Shown here piece by piece: positions 13,801 to 25,465 of a stretch of 64,000 nucleotides of DNA. The notes below the pieces were generated by a model. That model did no database searches, was not told where the DNA came from, and saw nothing but the letters and a program-made list of their open reading frames with translations. A program made the translations under genes and the position numbers. The first letter of the stretch is position 1. Every line of letters begins with the position of its first letter. This stretch comes from Ophiodon elongatus (taxonomy: Eukaryota; Chordata; Actinopteri; Perciformes; Hexagrammidae): positions 1,909,988 to 1,973,987 of the forward strand of contig JACSYO010002134.1 of NCBI GenBank assembly GCA_016806645.1. The letters run 5' to 3'.

Positions 13801-16800
13801 CAGCGGTAGAGCGGGTCGTCCTCTAATCAGAAGACCGGGGGTTTGATTTCCATCTCCTCCAGTCCACAAATTGTTTTTGCCGTCAATGTGTGAACGTGTG
13901 TGTGAATGGGTGAATGTTGACTATCTAGTGTACAGCACTTTGAGTGTTCCTAAGATTAGTCCTGGCCTGCCGTTCCTTGGTCTGTGGCCTGACTTTCTGC
14001 CAAATTTCCTTTGAATATGTTAACAGGTTTTTCAGATTTTCTGCGATCTACAGACAAACAAACACGAAAACTTGTTTGGTGAGGGCAAAAAGCAACAGCT
14101 TTACTCAGAACTGTCAAAATGACAGGAAGAGGACCTATCTAGTTTGAATTCCTCTGGCATTAAGGCAGCATTAGTAGGGGTGATAATATGACAACATCCA
14201 TTACTTCATTTCCGGTTCATGCAGGCCTGCAGCATGTCAGGCTCAGCATTAATCCTCAACATGACAGCGCAGTACAATAAACAAGGGGTTTGATTTACAT
14301 AATTTACAACCACTCTGCTATTCATTCAGAGGGAATGAACTTCTAGCGTGTTCCCATAATTCTTCTGTTCTCGTGTGGCTCAGGTGCACAGACCTTCTCT
14401 TGCTGTGTTACCTGTACGTCTGCAGACGCCGTGGTCCTTCCCCTCCTCCTGGTGGAGAATAATTTCCACAGCCGTCCCCACAGGAAAGTGGCCACCAGAC
14501 ACACGCTCCCTAATATCCAAATATCTTTATCCCTCAGGACGTTCTCCATGATGCAAGCCTTACTCTTCCTGCCCTCTGACGTCCGCCTGCACAGGCCGTC
14601 TGTCTTTATCTCGGCCTCGCTGCGGCTTGTGGCGAATGAGTCTCAGGTGGCAGGCAACAAGTTGACATGGGGCGAGACGGCGGGCGTTGATTATGAATTA
14701 GTCGGGCTCCTGTGGCCACGCATTGAATATTCAGTCTCTTGCTCGGACAAGAAACGGGGAGTCGTCGCTCTCAAGCCACCTGCCCACCAAGCCAACCATT
14801 CACCCGCCACCCGGCTTCCTCCCTGCCTCCCACCCCGGGACCTAAAAGGAGAGAACATGCCGTCTCTGAGATGAGAAGGGGACAGGTGGTGTCGGGTTCA
14901 GGGTGTCGCTGCTGTACGCAGAATCACATGCTCGCATGTCAGTGAGACCCCTGCGGTATCCTTTAACTTCGGACACAGCACTTGATGCATGCATGCGTGC
15001 GCGCTCCTAACTATAACTGTCGAGCAGTCCCCTCCGCCTGTGTTTCTACCACAGCTCACCAGTTGGACAGAAGCGCGCCGTGTGCACGCATCGCCGCAGA
15101 GGCCTGCGATGGCAAACAAGGCGACAACCATGCACTCGTGGGAACAAACACCTGCATCCGTGTGGTGCAGAGTTGGGTGTGTGAAATAAAAAGGACACTC
15201 TGGCGGAGATAGAGAAGGAGATACAAATGAATAGCTAGATTGTGGTCCTAAAAATGAAAAAAACAAACACTGCTGTTCCTCTTGTGTATGTTCAGTGCAC
15301 GCCACCAATAGACAAAGACGTGCAGATCCTCTCCATTTGTGCTGTAGGAAGAGGACATATTAGTGGCTGTGTGTGTGTGCGACAGCTATCTGTCTGGAGG
15401 GTCGCTGATGATTTATACTGGATAGTGGAATGAAACCGCCGCAGTCAAGCAGTTCAGATCCCTCCCCTTGCCCTGTCAAGCTTGTAGGTTAACAGCATGA
15501 CTTTTGACGCCTGTGCCTTTACACATCTCTTCAAGAGAAGGTGAGACACATTTTGTGTCCTTTGAAGGGATTTGTGTTGATTGACAACCTCAGGAAATCA
15601 TACAGAAATATGGACATATCTGTTTTTGCTAGAATTTCAGAATATGCCATTTTCTTCACGCAAAAGAAACTCTTACGAGTGGCAACTGGAAGTTACTGCG
15701 GTAATACGGTATTTGCTGTTGGTCGTTGGCATTTTGACCTAGAAAACAGAGTAATTCTACGAAAAACACATTTCATACGTCAAATAAAAAGGCAGGATCT
15801 TTTTCAGGCAGCCATTTTTAGCAGATTGTCAGAATATTTGCGAACAATAAATCCAACATTCTGCAGCAGGCCAAAAACATGCTAGGTTTAACGAGCAGCA
15901 ACAGGTGGTGGGGCGGGTAAAGGGTCAAAGGGGTTACAGAGCAGGACCCCCGGCGGGGGAAAATATGCCCAGCAGGGAATCCGAGGAGAACCCCTGCAGA
16001 GAGCGGGGCGGAGTGACAGCGTTTCTTAATGAAACTGGTGGATCTGGTGGCTGACCCGCATGTTTATGATGTGTGGAACGGTTTGTAGTGTTGAACTATG
16101 AGGGAGGATGGAGAACAGAAAAGCTCGAAAGAGTAAGGGAAGAGAAGGACAAGGGGTGGAGCAAAGGGGAAACTGAGGTCAGAGTTCAGAGATAGAGAGG
16201 AAGGTGTGAGAGTTATTAGCGTGGCGCTGTGATCATATCATATAGGCTGAGGATCTCAAATTACAAACGGTGCCTCCCATGGAACTGGAAGGTTTCCCTC
16301 AGCGCTCCCTGGTGGTCACTTCAAAAGCACCACTGATTTGTAGTTGGACAAGACATAATATAAAAACACTGTTCCCCACTCAGGCTTACAGTAACTGCAC
16401 TCAGAGCTAACAGAACAATAGTTCACAGGTTCTCATGCTACTTTAGGTTTTTTTTTTCTTTTTTTTTACTTCTGAACTGTAGAAATTATGACTATTATGA
16501 TAAAATAGCAGATATCCAACAACGAGTAAAACAAAATATACCAGCTGGCAACTAGCACACAAGAAAAATTGGCAAAAACATATTGACCTTGTTACTGTTA
16601 AATCACTGTGTATGTACTGTATATTAACCGCAAAAAAATAAAAATGATTTGCCGATGGACATTTTTAGGCTTATGTCTTCCTCAATATCCATAACATGCA
16701 GGTGTTTGAATCCAGACATCCATGTGACCTGATGTGAACTGAGTGGATTGGCAGCTAGTAATATCATATCAGTAATGTCAGCTTCAGTGTCAAGGACTAT

Positions 16801-16890
16801 TACCTTTTTAAAAAACATTTTCATGCAAGTCACATTTACTGAATGTTAAGTACGCGGTTAAGTACAGGTACCTGCAACTGTTTAGGCACT

Positions 16891-16940
<50 letters not shown>

Positions 16941-19900
16941 CATTTAAAAATGAATCCTAATAGTTTAAGATGACCTTTTATGTAGTTAATTGGAACTGAC
17001 CTCCCTGGCTGCAGAGTTGTTTTGTGGAATATTTTACATTGTATTTTATTTTTGTGGAGTTGTTGATATCACATGAGTAATTTAAATCAACATTTAACAT
17101 ATTCTCTGGATGCTGACTGACTTTAACTGTAACTCACACCAGAGTGCAAGGGTTCGGTATTCATACTCCGAAATAAGCAAAGCAAACTGGCCCAGGGCCG
17201 CCATCTTGTGGCAACTAGATCTGTGTGCGTTTACCAAGCGCCAAACATTCATGTCAGTCTGTGGTTTACAGCGTGTACTTCTGTGCCAGAGGCTCAAACA
17301 TTCAAAGATCTGCAGCTCCCTCTAGTGAGCTTGTTGTGTTCCACCTGTCGGGCCATGTTGTGCCTGCAAACAGGTGCAGAGAACCAGAATAGTTTGCCGT
17401 GGTTTATTTCAGTTCCCTTCTTCCTCCCCTCTGCACAGACTGCTGATTGTGACTCTGGTTGAACTCATGGCAGCGTTGCCATCAGGGGGCACAATATTGT
17501 TCCAGAGTCATTCTCATGTAATCTAACTCCCATAAATGCCTGCTCTATGACGGACCAAAAAAAAAGCCTATCCAAGTTAATTTGCTCATTAATTGTTTGA
17601 GACAATTTATTTTTACAAATTGTATATACTTTTTTGTTTTTGTTACTGGTGACTAGTTTTTCAAAAACACCATCGCATGCTTTGGAAAAGCAAAAGTTTC
17701 AGCAAATGGGCTGAACATGCGAAAAGCAAGCAACATGTTTTTTTCTTAGACAAATGAGCATTTCAAGATTTAGATCAGAAGTAGATCCAGTTAAATATGG
17801 TAGTAGGGTGGCAGAGTTAATATTTAGGTCAGGTGTATCAGTTTGTAAGAATTTATTCTACCTCCTGTCTTTGAGCAGAAATCTAAAGGAGGAAGGTACT
17901 CAGGAGTAACGGGACAGTTATCCATGTTTATAGGAATCACATATGTTTCGGGTCTACCCCACTTGAAGGCAGTGCATGTTACCTGCTGGCTTCCTCCCTC
18001 CAGCTCCACATGTTTGAGCTCCCAGAAGCAGCGCATGGTCTCCACCTTCTCCAGGTGTCGGTAGAAGGCCAGTCGGCCCAGACGGAGGCTGTTGCTGCGG
18101 TTGCGGATGGCCTTCAGCCCCTCCATCTTTTCAACGATGGGGGACATGGGTATCGGGGGCGGGACGGTAGATGACGGGAGTTTGACATTCTTCTTGCCAG
18201 AAACAGACTCGTCACACAGAATCTTGTCTGACCTGAAATTACAACAAGCTGTTTATTAACGTCTATCCTCAAAAACATATCATTACAATCACCAACAACA
18301 CAACAGCTCTTCAATATGAAGCAATCGAAGCAATCAGTTAATAAACAGAAAATTCATTTTGACGGAACTTTATTTATGTTATCTCTGACACAAAACATAC
18401 TTAAATATAGACGCGGCAATTTGAAAATGTGATGCTTTTCTGGTTCAAATCTTTGTAAATGTAATATATTTGGGTTTTGAATCGTTAATCAGGCAAAACA
18501 AGCTATTTGAAGGCATCACATTGGGTTTCTGGGAAATTTTGATGGAATGCTAATAAAATGTTCTATAAAGATATGTGTACATTTTTTGTGTCGACACTTG
18601 TTTATGCAAACGTTCTAAACATTACTTACTTCCAGGCCCTTTTGCTTTTATTGCTTTTCGAGAAAACTTTATATATTCGTGTTTTGTGCCGTTGCTTGGA
18701 TAAAAGAAGCAATTTGAAGACCTTAACTTTTCGGAAACTGATTGACATTTGTCACTATTTTCTGATTTCATAAACCAAATGAATAATAGAGGAAATAATC
18801 TGCTGAATAATTGATTAAAAGAAATAAAAAATGAAAGTAATCTTTGATTAGAGCCCTATGTAAAAGAGACAACTAAGAAACAAAATGAATGTACTGCATC
18901 GTATTGATGCAAAAAGCTCCAGTAAACCCGACAGGATTGCCATAAAGCAGTCCTCTTCATAGTTTGCAACATTGCTTTCACTTGCCTAATGCAACCACCG
19001 AAATCCCCAAAAAATTGCTGCACTGTTGTAAACAGTAGAGCAAAATCTCTTGCCTAATCTAATTGCCCATTTCTGATCTGCACTGTTGAAATTGCAGCGC
19101 ACACCATATGCTCCGACCCAGCCCTGCAGTGGGCAGCAGTCACTCTGATCCAATTGGGATGACTGATGATGTGGTGGAGAAATCCACCCTGACGCCTGCT
19201 GGCGACAGCTGGCTTTCTGCTTCTCTCTACCTGTTGAGCCTCTGGGGGAGTCATGGAAGATCACTGAGGATATTTATACCTCCTGCCTTTTGCTTGACAA
19301 TTACAGAGGTCAGAGAAGAGCTGTAGTTTCAGCACAACGCATAAATCCGACTGTGTGTTGCAGCCAGGGATGTTTTTCAGCATCTCAGGGTTGGATTTCA
19401 ACTCCAGGGCTAAAACCAAAAGAGTGGCAAGGGATGCACCTGTCACTCTTATTTATGTTGGACGTTTTACATTTGGGGATTTATTTACTCATTCTATAAT
19501 TTATTTATTTATTTACTTTTATTCATTTACTTTCCCACGGATAGGGGGAACGGGTTTGGGATGCAGATGCACCAACTGTGCAGATCCATGTTGTTAATTA
19601 AAAAGGTGCACGGCTCCAGGTACAAGATGATTTGAATTTTTGAATTAATGACAAATGTCTGGATAAAGTCTGAAAATATAGTAAGAAGTTGTGTGGAAAA
19701 GTTGTGAAAACTCTATGGGATTTTACTACACAAGGCAGGTTGTAGCTTTTTACCAGACAATTTTTGAGTGTCCAACATGAATATTTACCACGAGAGTCCT
19801 AATGTACCCTTCAGACCATATAACAAAGCTGCTGTGATTTACAGAGTAGTTGTTTGTGCCAAAGTACCCAGACTTCACTACATTATAAAGGTAGTTACTC

Positions 19901-22134
19901 TTCTATTAACGTCACTACATGCAAATGAAGTAGACTAATTTTGCAGATTACGATTTTTGAATATTAATACAGTGAGCCCACTAAATGTAAAATGTAAACT
20001 GTATTTCTAAAATTTCAATTTCTCAGAGACTTTGAAAAGTACATTCATGCTTTAACATGATGCCAATGTATCTGAAATGAACGTTCTCAACTTTTTCTGC
20101 TGTAACAATATATCAGTTTTTCTGAATGCACAAACATTTCCCAAATGTTTCACAACGATACATGTTCCAGGCACGTGTCTATTATGACTATGTTTAAGTA
20201 CTTTTCACTGGTAATACGTGTGATCTTTAGTTTTCTCGGAATACATTTGAGTACAGTTGTTTTATTTGTAGTATTTTTACATCTATATATTACTGCTTTT
20301 AATTAGTAAAGTTCCTCTGAGTTCTTCATCTACCACTCACTGTCGGACACAACAGGTGTCCAACCTGACCACCACCCAGCCTGTTCTTTTAAATTTAGTG
20401 TTTTGAAGAAGGTCTTTCAAAATCTCATGCCTGCTGTGCCAGTGTCAGCAGGAGGTGAGATTGGTCACAGCCCTGCAGGCCAGATGCTCCTGAGAGGCTG
20501 CGTTAAAGGTCACTCACTTTAAAGGGCTTTATTTTGGGTGCTCCACAGTACAGGGAGAGGGTCAGGGGGAATGCTATCACCCGAAATGGAAAGCGCCCAT
20601 CGGTGAAAAACCGTTAGGAGGCAGGAGTTGTCACGGGGCTTGTTGTCGGACAGGAATTAAAGTTGAATAGATTGCTTTCCATTGTGGTCACTTTGACTCA
20701 TTGCAGTTGCTGCTTTAACCGCCCCTGCCACATAAAGGTATTGTTTATGGTATGTGGCTGTGTTTTATGTGTTCATGCGCGCCAGTAGCAAGAGCGCCAC
20801 TGTCCAAGCGATGCTGTAGTTTGTGTATGTTTACTTTGCTTGGCGGCCCTTGTAATCCCCCCCTCTATAAAATGGCAGGGGAGTTCCTATCTGTCTTCTT
20901 CATCATAATCCCTTCATGTAACTGATAGGAAGCCCTGCATGTGTCTCATAACTCTTAAAGTAGCAATGAATCATGGAGGCCCCAGAAGACTGAGTAAGTC
21001 CACGAGTGTATGTTTAGATGAGTAAAAAGCCAAAGAAAAAAAAAGAAGGGGGGATTGTCATCATTCAAATCCAACCAAATGTGCCGCGAGAGCAAAGTGA
21101 TGAGAGATAGAAACATCGCTGTGAAAACCTGCCCAAGGGAATGAAATATTCCAAAATCTATTCATACTAGTTGTCTATAAGGGATTAAAACTAAATGCAC
21201 AGCAAGTGCTGATTATGACAGTCATGCTAAACGGAGGGGACAGCATCACAGTGTTTTTGGTACTGTTAAATTAGTTCTCCACGTTCAGGACTGCTGCCAA
21301 ATGCTGTATCAAAGTCTGTACTTAGCTGTGGGCTTATTGTAACAGGCTAATTGTACAAGCTGGGGACAAAGGAGAGCATTAAAAAGAGAGGCACTATAAG
21401 AGACGGTAGCGGCAGGTGACGATTCCTACAAAAGTGACCCTGGTTAAAGCTAACCTTCAGCGATAACAACGTTTGGGAAATTCTCTTTCTTCCTGTCTTT
21501 GGTCACAAAACACAAATAAGTTTCATATTTATTTACTTAGTATTTATTTTTATCTGGCACAGCAGTGGGCCTCCCAGACCGGCCTGGTGTAGAATAACAA
21601 GCCAGACTTGAATATTGCACAATGACTCAGGGTGAGCTAGGTCCGCCCAGTCAACATCTCATGTGGCATATTCTGAAATGAAAATCTAGAAATCGCCCCT
21701 GCTTCTGCTTTATCCGCTGCTAGGTGAACAGTTGTTGCAGTCGCTCTCAGCTGGGATAACATTAATTAATCGAGGGGAGACACAGAGTCCGCTGCACGCA
21801 TGTTTGCTTGTGTTGTGTTCATGTGTGCATGCATCCATATATATACTTGTGTAAAATATGGCCTAGCTCTGCTCGGGATTTGTTGTTAAATGTGAGCATG
21901 GTACAGAATCAGCAGGGCAGATTAGGGGTCTTTTTTAGGTATCAGGCCAGGACGGAGAGTCTAGGCCCAGACGGCCTGAGTGGGAGGGGCGGCCTTAAGT
22001 GGTAGGTCTTCACCTCAGGGTGCTATCTCTCTCTCAGGGGCCTCTGTTGTCCTGGTTTAGTAGTCGCATGGAAACAGCCATCAAAGCCTATAAACCATAG
22101 GAATGTGGGGAGGTGTCTCTGAGTGTGTGTATGT

Positions 22135-22181
<47 letters not shown>

Positions 22182-23865
22182 CATGGAGAAGAGAATAGAA
22201 CGGCACAGAGCATCATCATCTAACCAAATTTGTCTTTGGTTTCGACTCAGTCAAAAGAAGCAAAACTCTTAGTTTAAATATAGAAAGCAGAAGTCAGTGA
22301 ATTACAGTAAACACACGAATGAGCGCGAAAGACTTCAAGAGAGGCCTCGAGTGTAGATCTCCAAATTCCCTCAGCTAAAGGACACGCTGTTCAGCTGCAA
22401 CCTCGTTCACCAGAAGAGAAAAAAAAGGAAATTACTGGACATATATCCCAGTCCGCTCTCCTCATTAGTGGGGATACTCAAGTGACAGCAGCAACTTCTT
22501 TAGTTAATAGGCATCAAATTAAAAGTGTTGACGCCGACACGATAATATCAAGTGATCAACAGGTTTATTTTTCCCCGTCTAAACTCGACATTCCCTCCTT
22601 TCCAGCCTGCCAGCTCGTTGCGGCTTTCACCACGGCCGGAGCCAAGTCATGATCAAAGTATCACTGCCATAGCTCTCTGGAGTGTCCAATGCAAATAGTT
22701 GGACCGAGGATGTCCTCTTAGGACGCGGCCAAATTGCTAAGGAACCCAGGCGACCTTAAAATTCTGCTCTAAGTGCCATATAAACCATACGCAAAATAAA
22801 CACATACACAGAGTGTATATGTATAAATATGAGTCCAGTAACTCCCTCCAGGCTTCTCAGAAAATACACAAACACACAACTTCCCCACACACGCTGTACA
22901 GTATGTACAGATACACACACTCATTTGTGTCCTAACGGACATATTTGGTGCCAACTGCCCTTCCAATCCGTCACACTGACAACAACTCGGCAACCACTGC
23001 AGAAGAGTGTAACTGTAGAGCTTCCACTCAATGTACTTTTCCATTTCGCCAAGAACAAAGCGCAGCCCTTAATTTAGTCCACAGCAGATAGAGTTGCATT
23101 CTGCTTTGCACCAAAATCATGGAAGAACCAGCGGTGGAGTAAAATAGATTATTTTCTCACTTGTTTTGTTTTTTTTAGGGAAAAATAGATTCTTATTCTT
23201 GTCCGGTTTGTTGAGCTATTTCACATAAATATAATAACACAACCCTCAACGTGTGATATGGGAGGTCTCGTTTGAAGAGTTTGAAAATGATTACAACGTA
23301 CTCCATATAACTGCAGCGTACCAGGTTTGTTTCCCGGCTTTTGGGCCTTTCTTGCATGTCATAACACCCCCTCTCTTTCTCTTTACCCCATTCCTTCACT
23401 GTTCTCTGTCAAATAAAGGCAAAAATGTAATCCCCCGCCCCACAAAAAAATAAAAATAAGATTTGAGGTTGTTTTGCTTTTGTCTTTCACCTCAACGTAT
23501 TTCAAATATTACTTTAGTATTCATTTTAAAAAGTATTTTTTCAAATATCATTTCAAGCCAAGCCCAGGGTAAATGTGCGCTAAATGCATCAGTATGCCTA
23601 GCAACTTGAAAAGTGGCACCTTGCACTGTGCGTAACTGATACCGCAGGAAGAGAAGGTGCTAGAATTCAAAACATGATCATTATGCAAGTATAAGACTGC
23701 TTTACATTTCTGAGGATAGTCGGCATAGGCAGATCCGAAATATCTATTTCAATTAGGGACAGTGAAAATATTGATCATATAGTTGAAACAGAAGACTCAC
23801 CCTTGGTAGTTGTGGACATTCGCAATCACCAAAATCTTCTTCTCCTTTCCACCCATGTCTCTCAT
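308..23865 (-). CDS. mylk4: Myosin light chain kinase family member 4 (MYLK4/MYLK3 group), 5' half, partial
   Basis: Serine/threonine kinase of the muscle myosin light chain kinase group. Only the region before the kinase domain is inside the window. Exons read on the minus strand: 23801-23865, 17983-18232, optional 14412-14549, optional 2898-3422, 1610-1691, 727-1141 and 308-537. The last donor (phase 1, GTAAGA) leads off the left edge. Phases agree at every shared junction: 2/1 between the first two exons, then 0, 1 and 2. The 17983-18232 exon shares with human MYLK4 (from memory) the pattern AF[FY]x3ExVEx[VM][KR]CFxE. The 2898-3422 exon resembles the MYLK3 N-terminus, with heptad-like leucines and a segment like VISFIGEVVKSSRLVELL. 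Exons 727-1141 and 308-537 are very acidic, low-complexity linker. Neighbouring serpinb1 matches the human MYLK4-SERPINB1 linkage on 6p25. The kinase itself is not seen, so mylk4 versus mylk3 rests on the N-terminus and synteny. Confidence 0.72.
2898..3422 (-). CDS. mylk4: mylk4 long-form N-terminal exon (MYLK3-like coiled coil)
   Basis: Open frame of 175 codons, MSASLVNSLAKVYDRNPL onward, ending in NKK at donor AAG|GTGAGC (phase 0). The start at 3422 has a GCC-ATG-A context. Middle and end show regular leucines and methionines (MERLLSMQQTVLTRLDGL; RLDGVERLVEGTQQVISF), pointing to an alpha-helical coiled-coil region as in the MYLK3 N-terminus. The frame is open upstream to 3476 without an ATG. 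A pyrimidine-rich acceptor (GTTTGTGAG) in phase 0 would also allow it to be an internal exon following 17983. It is either an internal promoter start or an internal exon; the sequence does not decide. Confidence 0.7.
4395..4523 (-). repeat. tRNA-derived SINE, antisense orientation
   Basis: Read on the minus strand it gives a tRNA-like head (GGCGTCTCGATAGCTGAGTGG...) with a B-box-like GGGTTTGATTCC, then GACCTTTGTTGCAT and a C-rich run. The run of 13 G on the plus strand near 4411 is this tail. The head plus the TTTGTTGCAT tail is typical of a common fish SINE. It is not a functional tRNA because the D and anticodon arms are not well paired. Confidence 0.7.
6380..6433. repeat. (CA)n microsatellite
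   Basis: About 27 CA units in a mylk4 intron. Confidence 0.9.
10806..10882. repeat. (TG)n microsatellite
   Basis: About 38 TG units with one TATG interruption, in a mylk4 intron. Confidence 0.9.
13788..13950 (+). repeat. tRNA-derived SINE (internally deleted copy)
   Basis: Begins with a tRNA-like head: A-box-like TGGCAGCGGTAGAGCGG near 13798 and B-box-like GGGTTTGATTTCC near 13839. It is followed by a tail with GTGTGTGAATGGGTGAATG and CAGCACTTTGAGTG, a SINE tail seen often in teleost genomes. The middle of the usual element (the CCTTGGGCAAGACACTGAACCCC part) is missing. It lies in a mylk4 intron, antisense to the gene. Confidence 0.75.
14412..14549 (-). CDS. Putative alternative first exon encoding a membrane anchor (mylk4 intron)
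   Basis: Open frame of 46 codons from an ATG in strong context (A at -3, G at +4) to a good donor CAG|GTAACA in phase 0. The peptide starts MENVLRDKDIW, has one hydrophobic segment (ILGSVCLVATFLWG, about residues 12-25), then a basic cluster (STRRRGR). This is a typical single-pass anchor with positive cytoplasmic flank. If the donor is not used the frame continues to a stop at 14343, giving a 68 aa micropeptide. The exon lies between mylk4 exons on the same strand and is in frame with the exon at 1691, so it may give a membrane-tethered N-terminus. It could also be an unrelated small gene or a chance open frame. No homologue recognised. Confidence 0.35.
16304..16315 (-). promoter_or_regulatory. 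CTCF-like motif
   Basis: Reverse complement reads CCACCAGGGAGC, one mismatch from the core CCASYAGRKGGC. It is inside a mylk4 intron, about 1.7 kb 3' (in gene sense) of the 17983 exon. Motif match only. Confidence 0.3.
16895..16942. repeat. (TA)n microsatellite
   Basis: Nearly pure TA dinucleotides with a few interrupting C bases. It is in a mylk4 intron. Confidence 0.9.
17479..17490 (+). promoter_or_regulatory. CTCF-like motif
   Basis: CCATCAGGGGGC, one mismatch (T for C/G at position 4) from the core CCASYAGRKGGC, and preceded by G. It points away from the motif at 16304, making a divergent pair 1.2 kb apart in the mylk4 intron. Motif match only. Confidence 0.35.
17983..18232 (-). CDS. 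mylk4: mylk4 second exon, MYLK4-type N-terminal segment
   Basis: Exon of 250 nt bounded by acceptor ATTTCAG and donor CAG|GTAACA. It encodes about 83 residues: a Pro-rich stretch (SSTVPPPIPMSPIVEK), then a basic RNRSNSLRLGR patch, then AFYRHLEKVETMRCFWE. The RNRSNS segment looks like a possible phosphorylation site for basophilic kinases. The last segment resembles the start of human MYLK4. It ends in phase 0, as do the alternative exons at 14412 and 2898, so each could join the acceptor at 1691. Confidence 0.65.
18233..23800 (-). other. mylk4: mylk4 intron between its first two coding exons
   Basis: No coding segment is supported here. A (TG)n microsatellite lies at 22127-22178, and a perfect MEF2-type site TTAAATATAG at 22274-22283. 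The rest is unique, mostly AT-rich sequence, possibly with conserved regulatory parts that one sequence alone cannot show. Confidence 0.5.
22127..22178. repeat. (TG)n microsatellite
   Basis: TG dinucleotide run with two TATG interruptions at its left end. Confidence 0.9.
23801..23865 (-). CDS. mylk4: mylk4 first coding exon (upstream promoter)
   Basis: Short exon encoding MRDMGGKEKKILVIANVHNYQ plus two bases of a Gly codon, ending at the donor GG|GTGAGT. An in-frame TAA lies just upstream of the first ATG, so this is the first coding exon. The second ATG (four codons in, purine at -3 and G at +4) has a better start context and could be the real start. It joins the exon at 18232 with exact phase. 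That phase match and the strong donor are the evidence; I do not recognise the peptide itself. Confidence 0.55.
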
Positions 23866-25455
23866 GGGTGTGATGGAGTCAGGCTCTCCAGGTCTCCTCT
23901 CTTCCTCCACCGGTTTGTGTTTTTAGGTCCTGGCGCTGGATGCTCTCTTCACACCAGCCAGCTGGGGCAAATTGATCCAGTGTGACAGACAGACAGCCAG
24001 ATCAGGAGAGACAGCTCATTGGGAATCTCTGGCTGCTTGTGGCTCTCTGCAGTGGGAGCCACAGACGCACCAGATAAGCACCAGAGGGGGCGGGTGAGGG
24101 AAAGAGAGGGTGTATGGGTGGAGGGGGAGGAGTAGGAGGAGGAGGGGTGGGGGGGGGTCTGCTCTGGGACGTAGAGACCACAAGCAGGGACAGAGCGGAG
24201 GAAGTGTTCCAGGGAATGTGGCTTGTTATAATGGAACGAGTGGCATGCCAGAGTGCCATGTGTCTCTGCAAGACTAGGGATGATATACGTAGAGAGGAAG
24301 AGATAAAACAGCATGGGGGAGACAGGGTGAAGTAAGGAAGGAGCAAAGATACAGAGTCAGGTTTTAAAAGAGTATCCTCCTTGTTTGTTTAACAGTTTGC
24401 CTCTTGAAAGCGGTGGGAACGAGCTCTTAACACAACATTATCACCAAGTTATGAACAGAGTAACATGAGCATTCATTTAAGCCAAATACTCACTCTCCCT
24501 TTAGCTCTGTTTTTGGTCTCCACCAACTCCTGAGGGAAATATCTGTCTCTTTAGCTGCTAAATGTTCCACTATGTTCACCAGCTGGTCACTTAACCTGTC
24601 TTTGATGCGGGGAAGTTTACAGTCAGTTTTTAGAGTTATTAAAAATTCCTGCCTGCTGTGACTGCAACTAATTACACTGAGCGGTGGGAGGGAACCAAAA
24701 CAGTTAAGTTGCAGGCCGAAAAACAGATACAATGAGTTGAAAGACTCATCGGTCGGGTGCTAATTATCTGTGGGTTCATCACTATGACATGCACGTGGTC
24801 ATTTGAGCCGTTGTTGATAAAAATATCTCGATTACAGCAGCTTTAATCAGTCTTTAATCTGTTTAACCAGGACGGAGGGGCAAGCATGGCAAATTAGTTT
24901 AGACTACAAATGCTATGACATATGGCATCAGTCTACTGCGTCAATATTCACTGCTCATGTGTCTGTCCCAAATGAAATCTAAATAGATGAAATAAAAGGA
25001 AATAAGCACGTGAAACCAATTCACGTCATGTCGAAAAAGTACGAGTTCCTCGTGTACGTGTGCAAAAATAACAGCATACATAGTTAAACCGAATTCTCAT
25101 TGAAAGATTCTACTCAATTACTGGATTAGTAGCTAATGTCAAAATTCCCCAACACGTAAAACAACATGGTGGAATGAAACACGAGTTCCTTCCGATGCGC
25201 CGGCCTTTCACAGGCCTCATTATCATGTGCTGTGTTTATCACCATGGTTTGTTGTTGTCTTGACCTTCCCATTAGTGAGCTCAGTCTTTAGTCTTCGGTC
25301 CTGACACTGAATCCTCCCTCGCCCCTCTGTCGCCTTCCTGTCCCTCTACCTTCTCTCTCTGTGCTAATTGGTGATACCGGTGCCCGAGGCTGTCGGGGTT
25401 TAACGGAGCTTTACGTCGGTGCAAAAGTGTCGCCCCGGGCCAAATGTTTGTATTC

Positions 25456-25465
25456 CTATATTTAG
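25456..25465. promoter_or_regulatory. MEF2-type site upstream of mylk4
   Basis: CTATATTTAG fits the MEF2 consensus YTAWWWWTAR exactly. It lies about 1.6 kb upstream of the first mylk4 coding exon. Relevant only because MYLK3/4 kinases are striated-muscle genes. A ten-base match can occur by chance. Confidence 0.25.

Larger units (their letters stand above)
3480..14400 (-). other. mylk4: mylk4 intron / non-coding stretch
   Basis: No exon could be supported between the two alternative mylk4 exons. The stretch holds a SINE at 4.4 kb, a (CA)n at 6380-6433, a (TG)n at 10806-10882, a SINE at 13.8 kb and AT-rich unique sequence. Open frames here are short, lack splice context and look unlike proteins. 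Confidence 0.55.

Noticed and set aside
24079..24092. CTCF-like motif in the GC-rich segment by the mylk4 start
   Set aside because: The right half fits but the left half has four mismatches to the core. It is more likely part of a GC/purine-rich promoter stretch.
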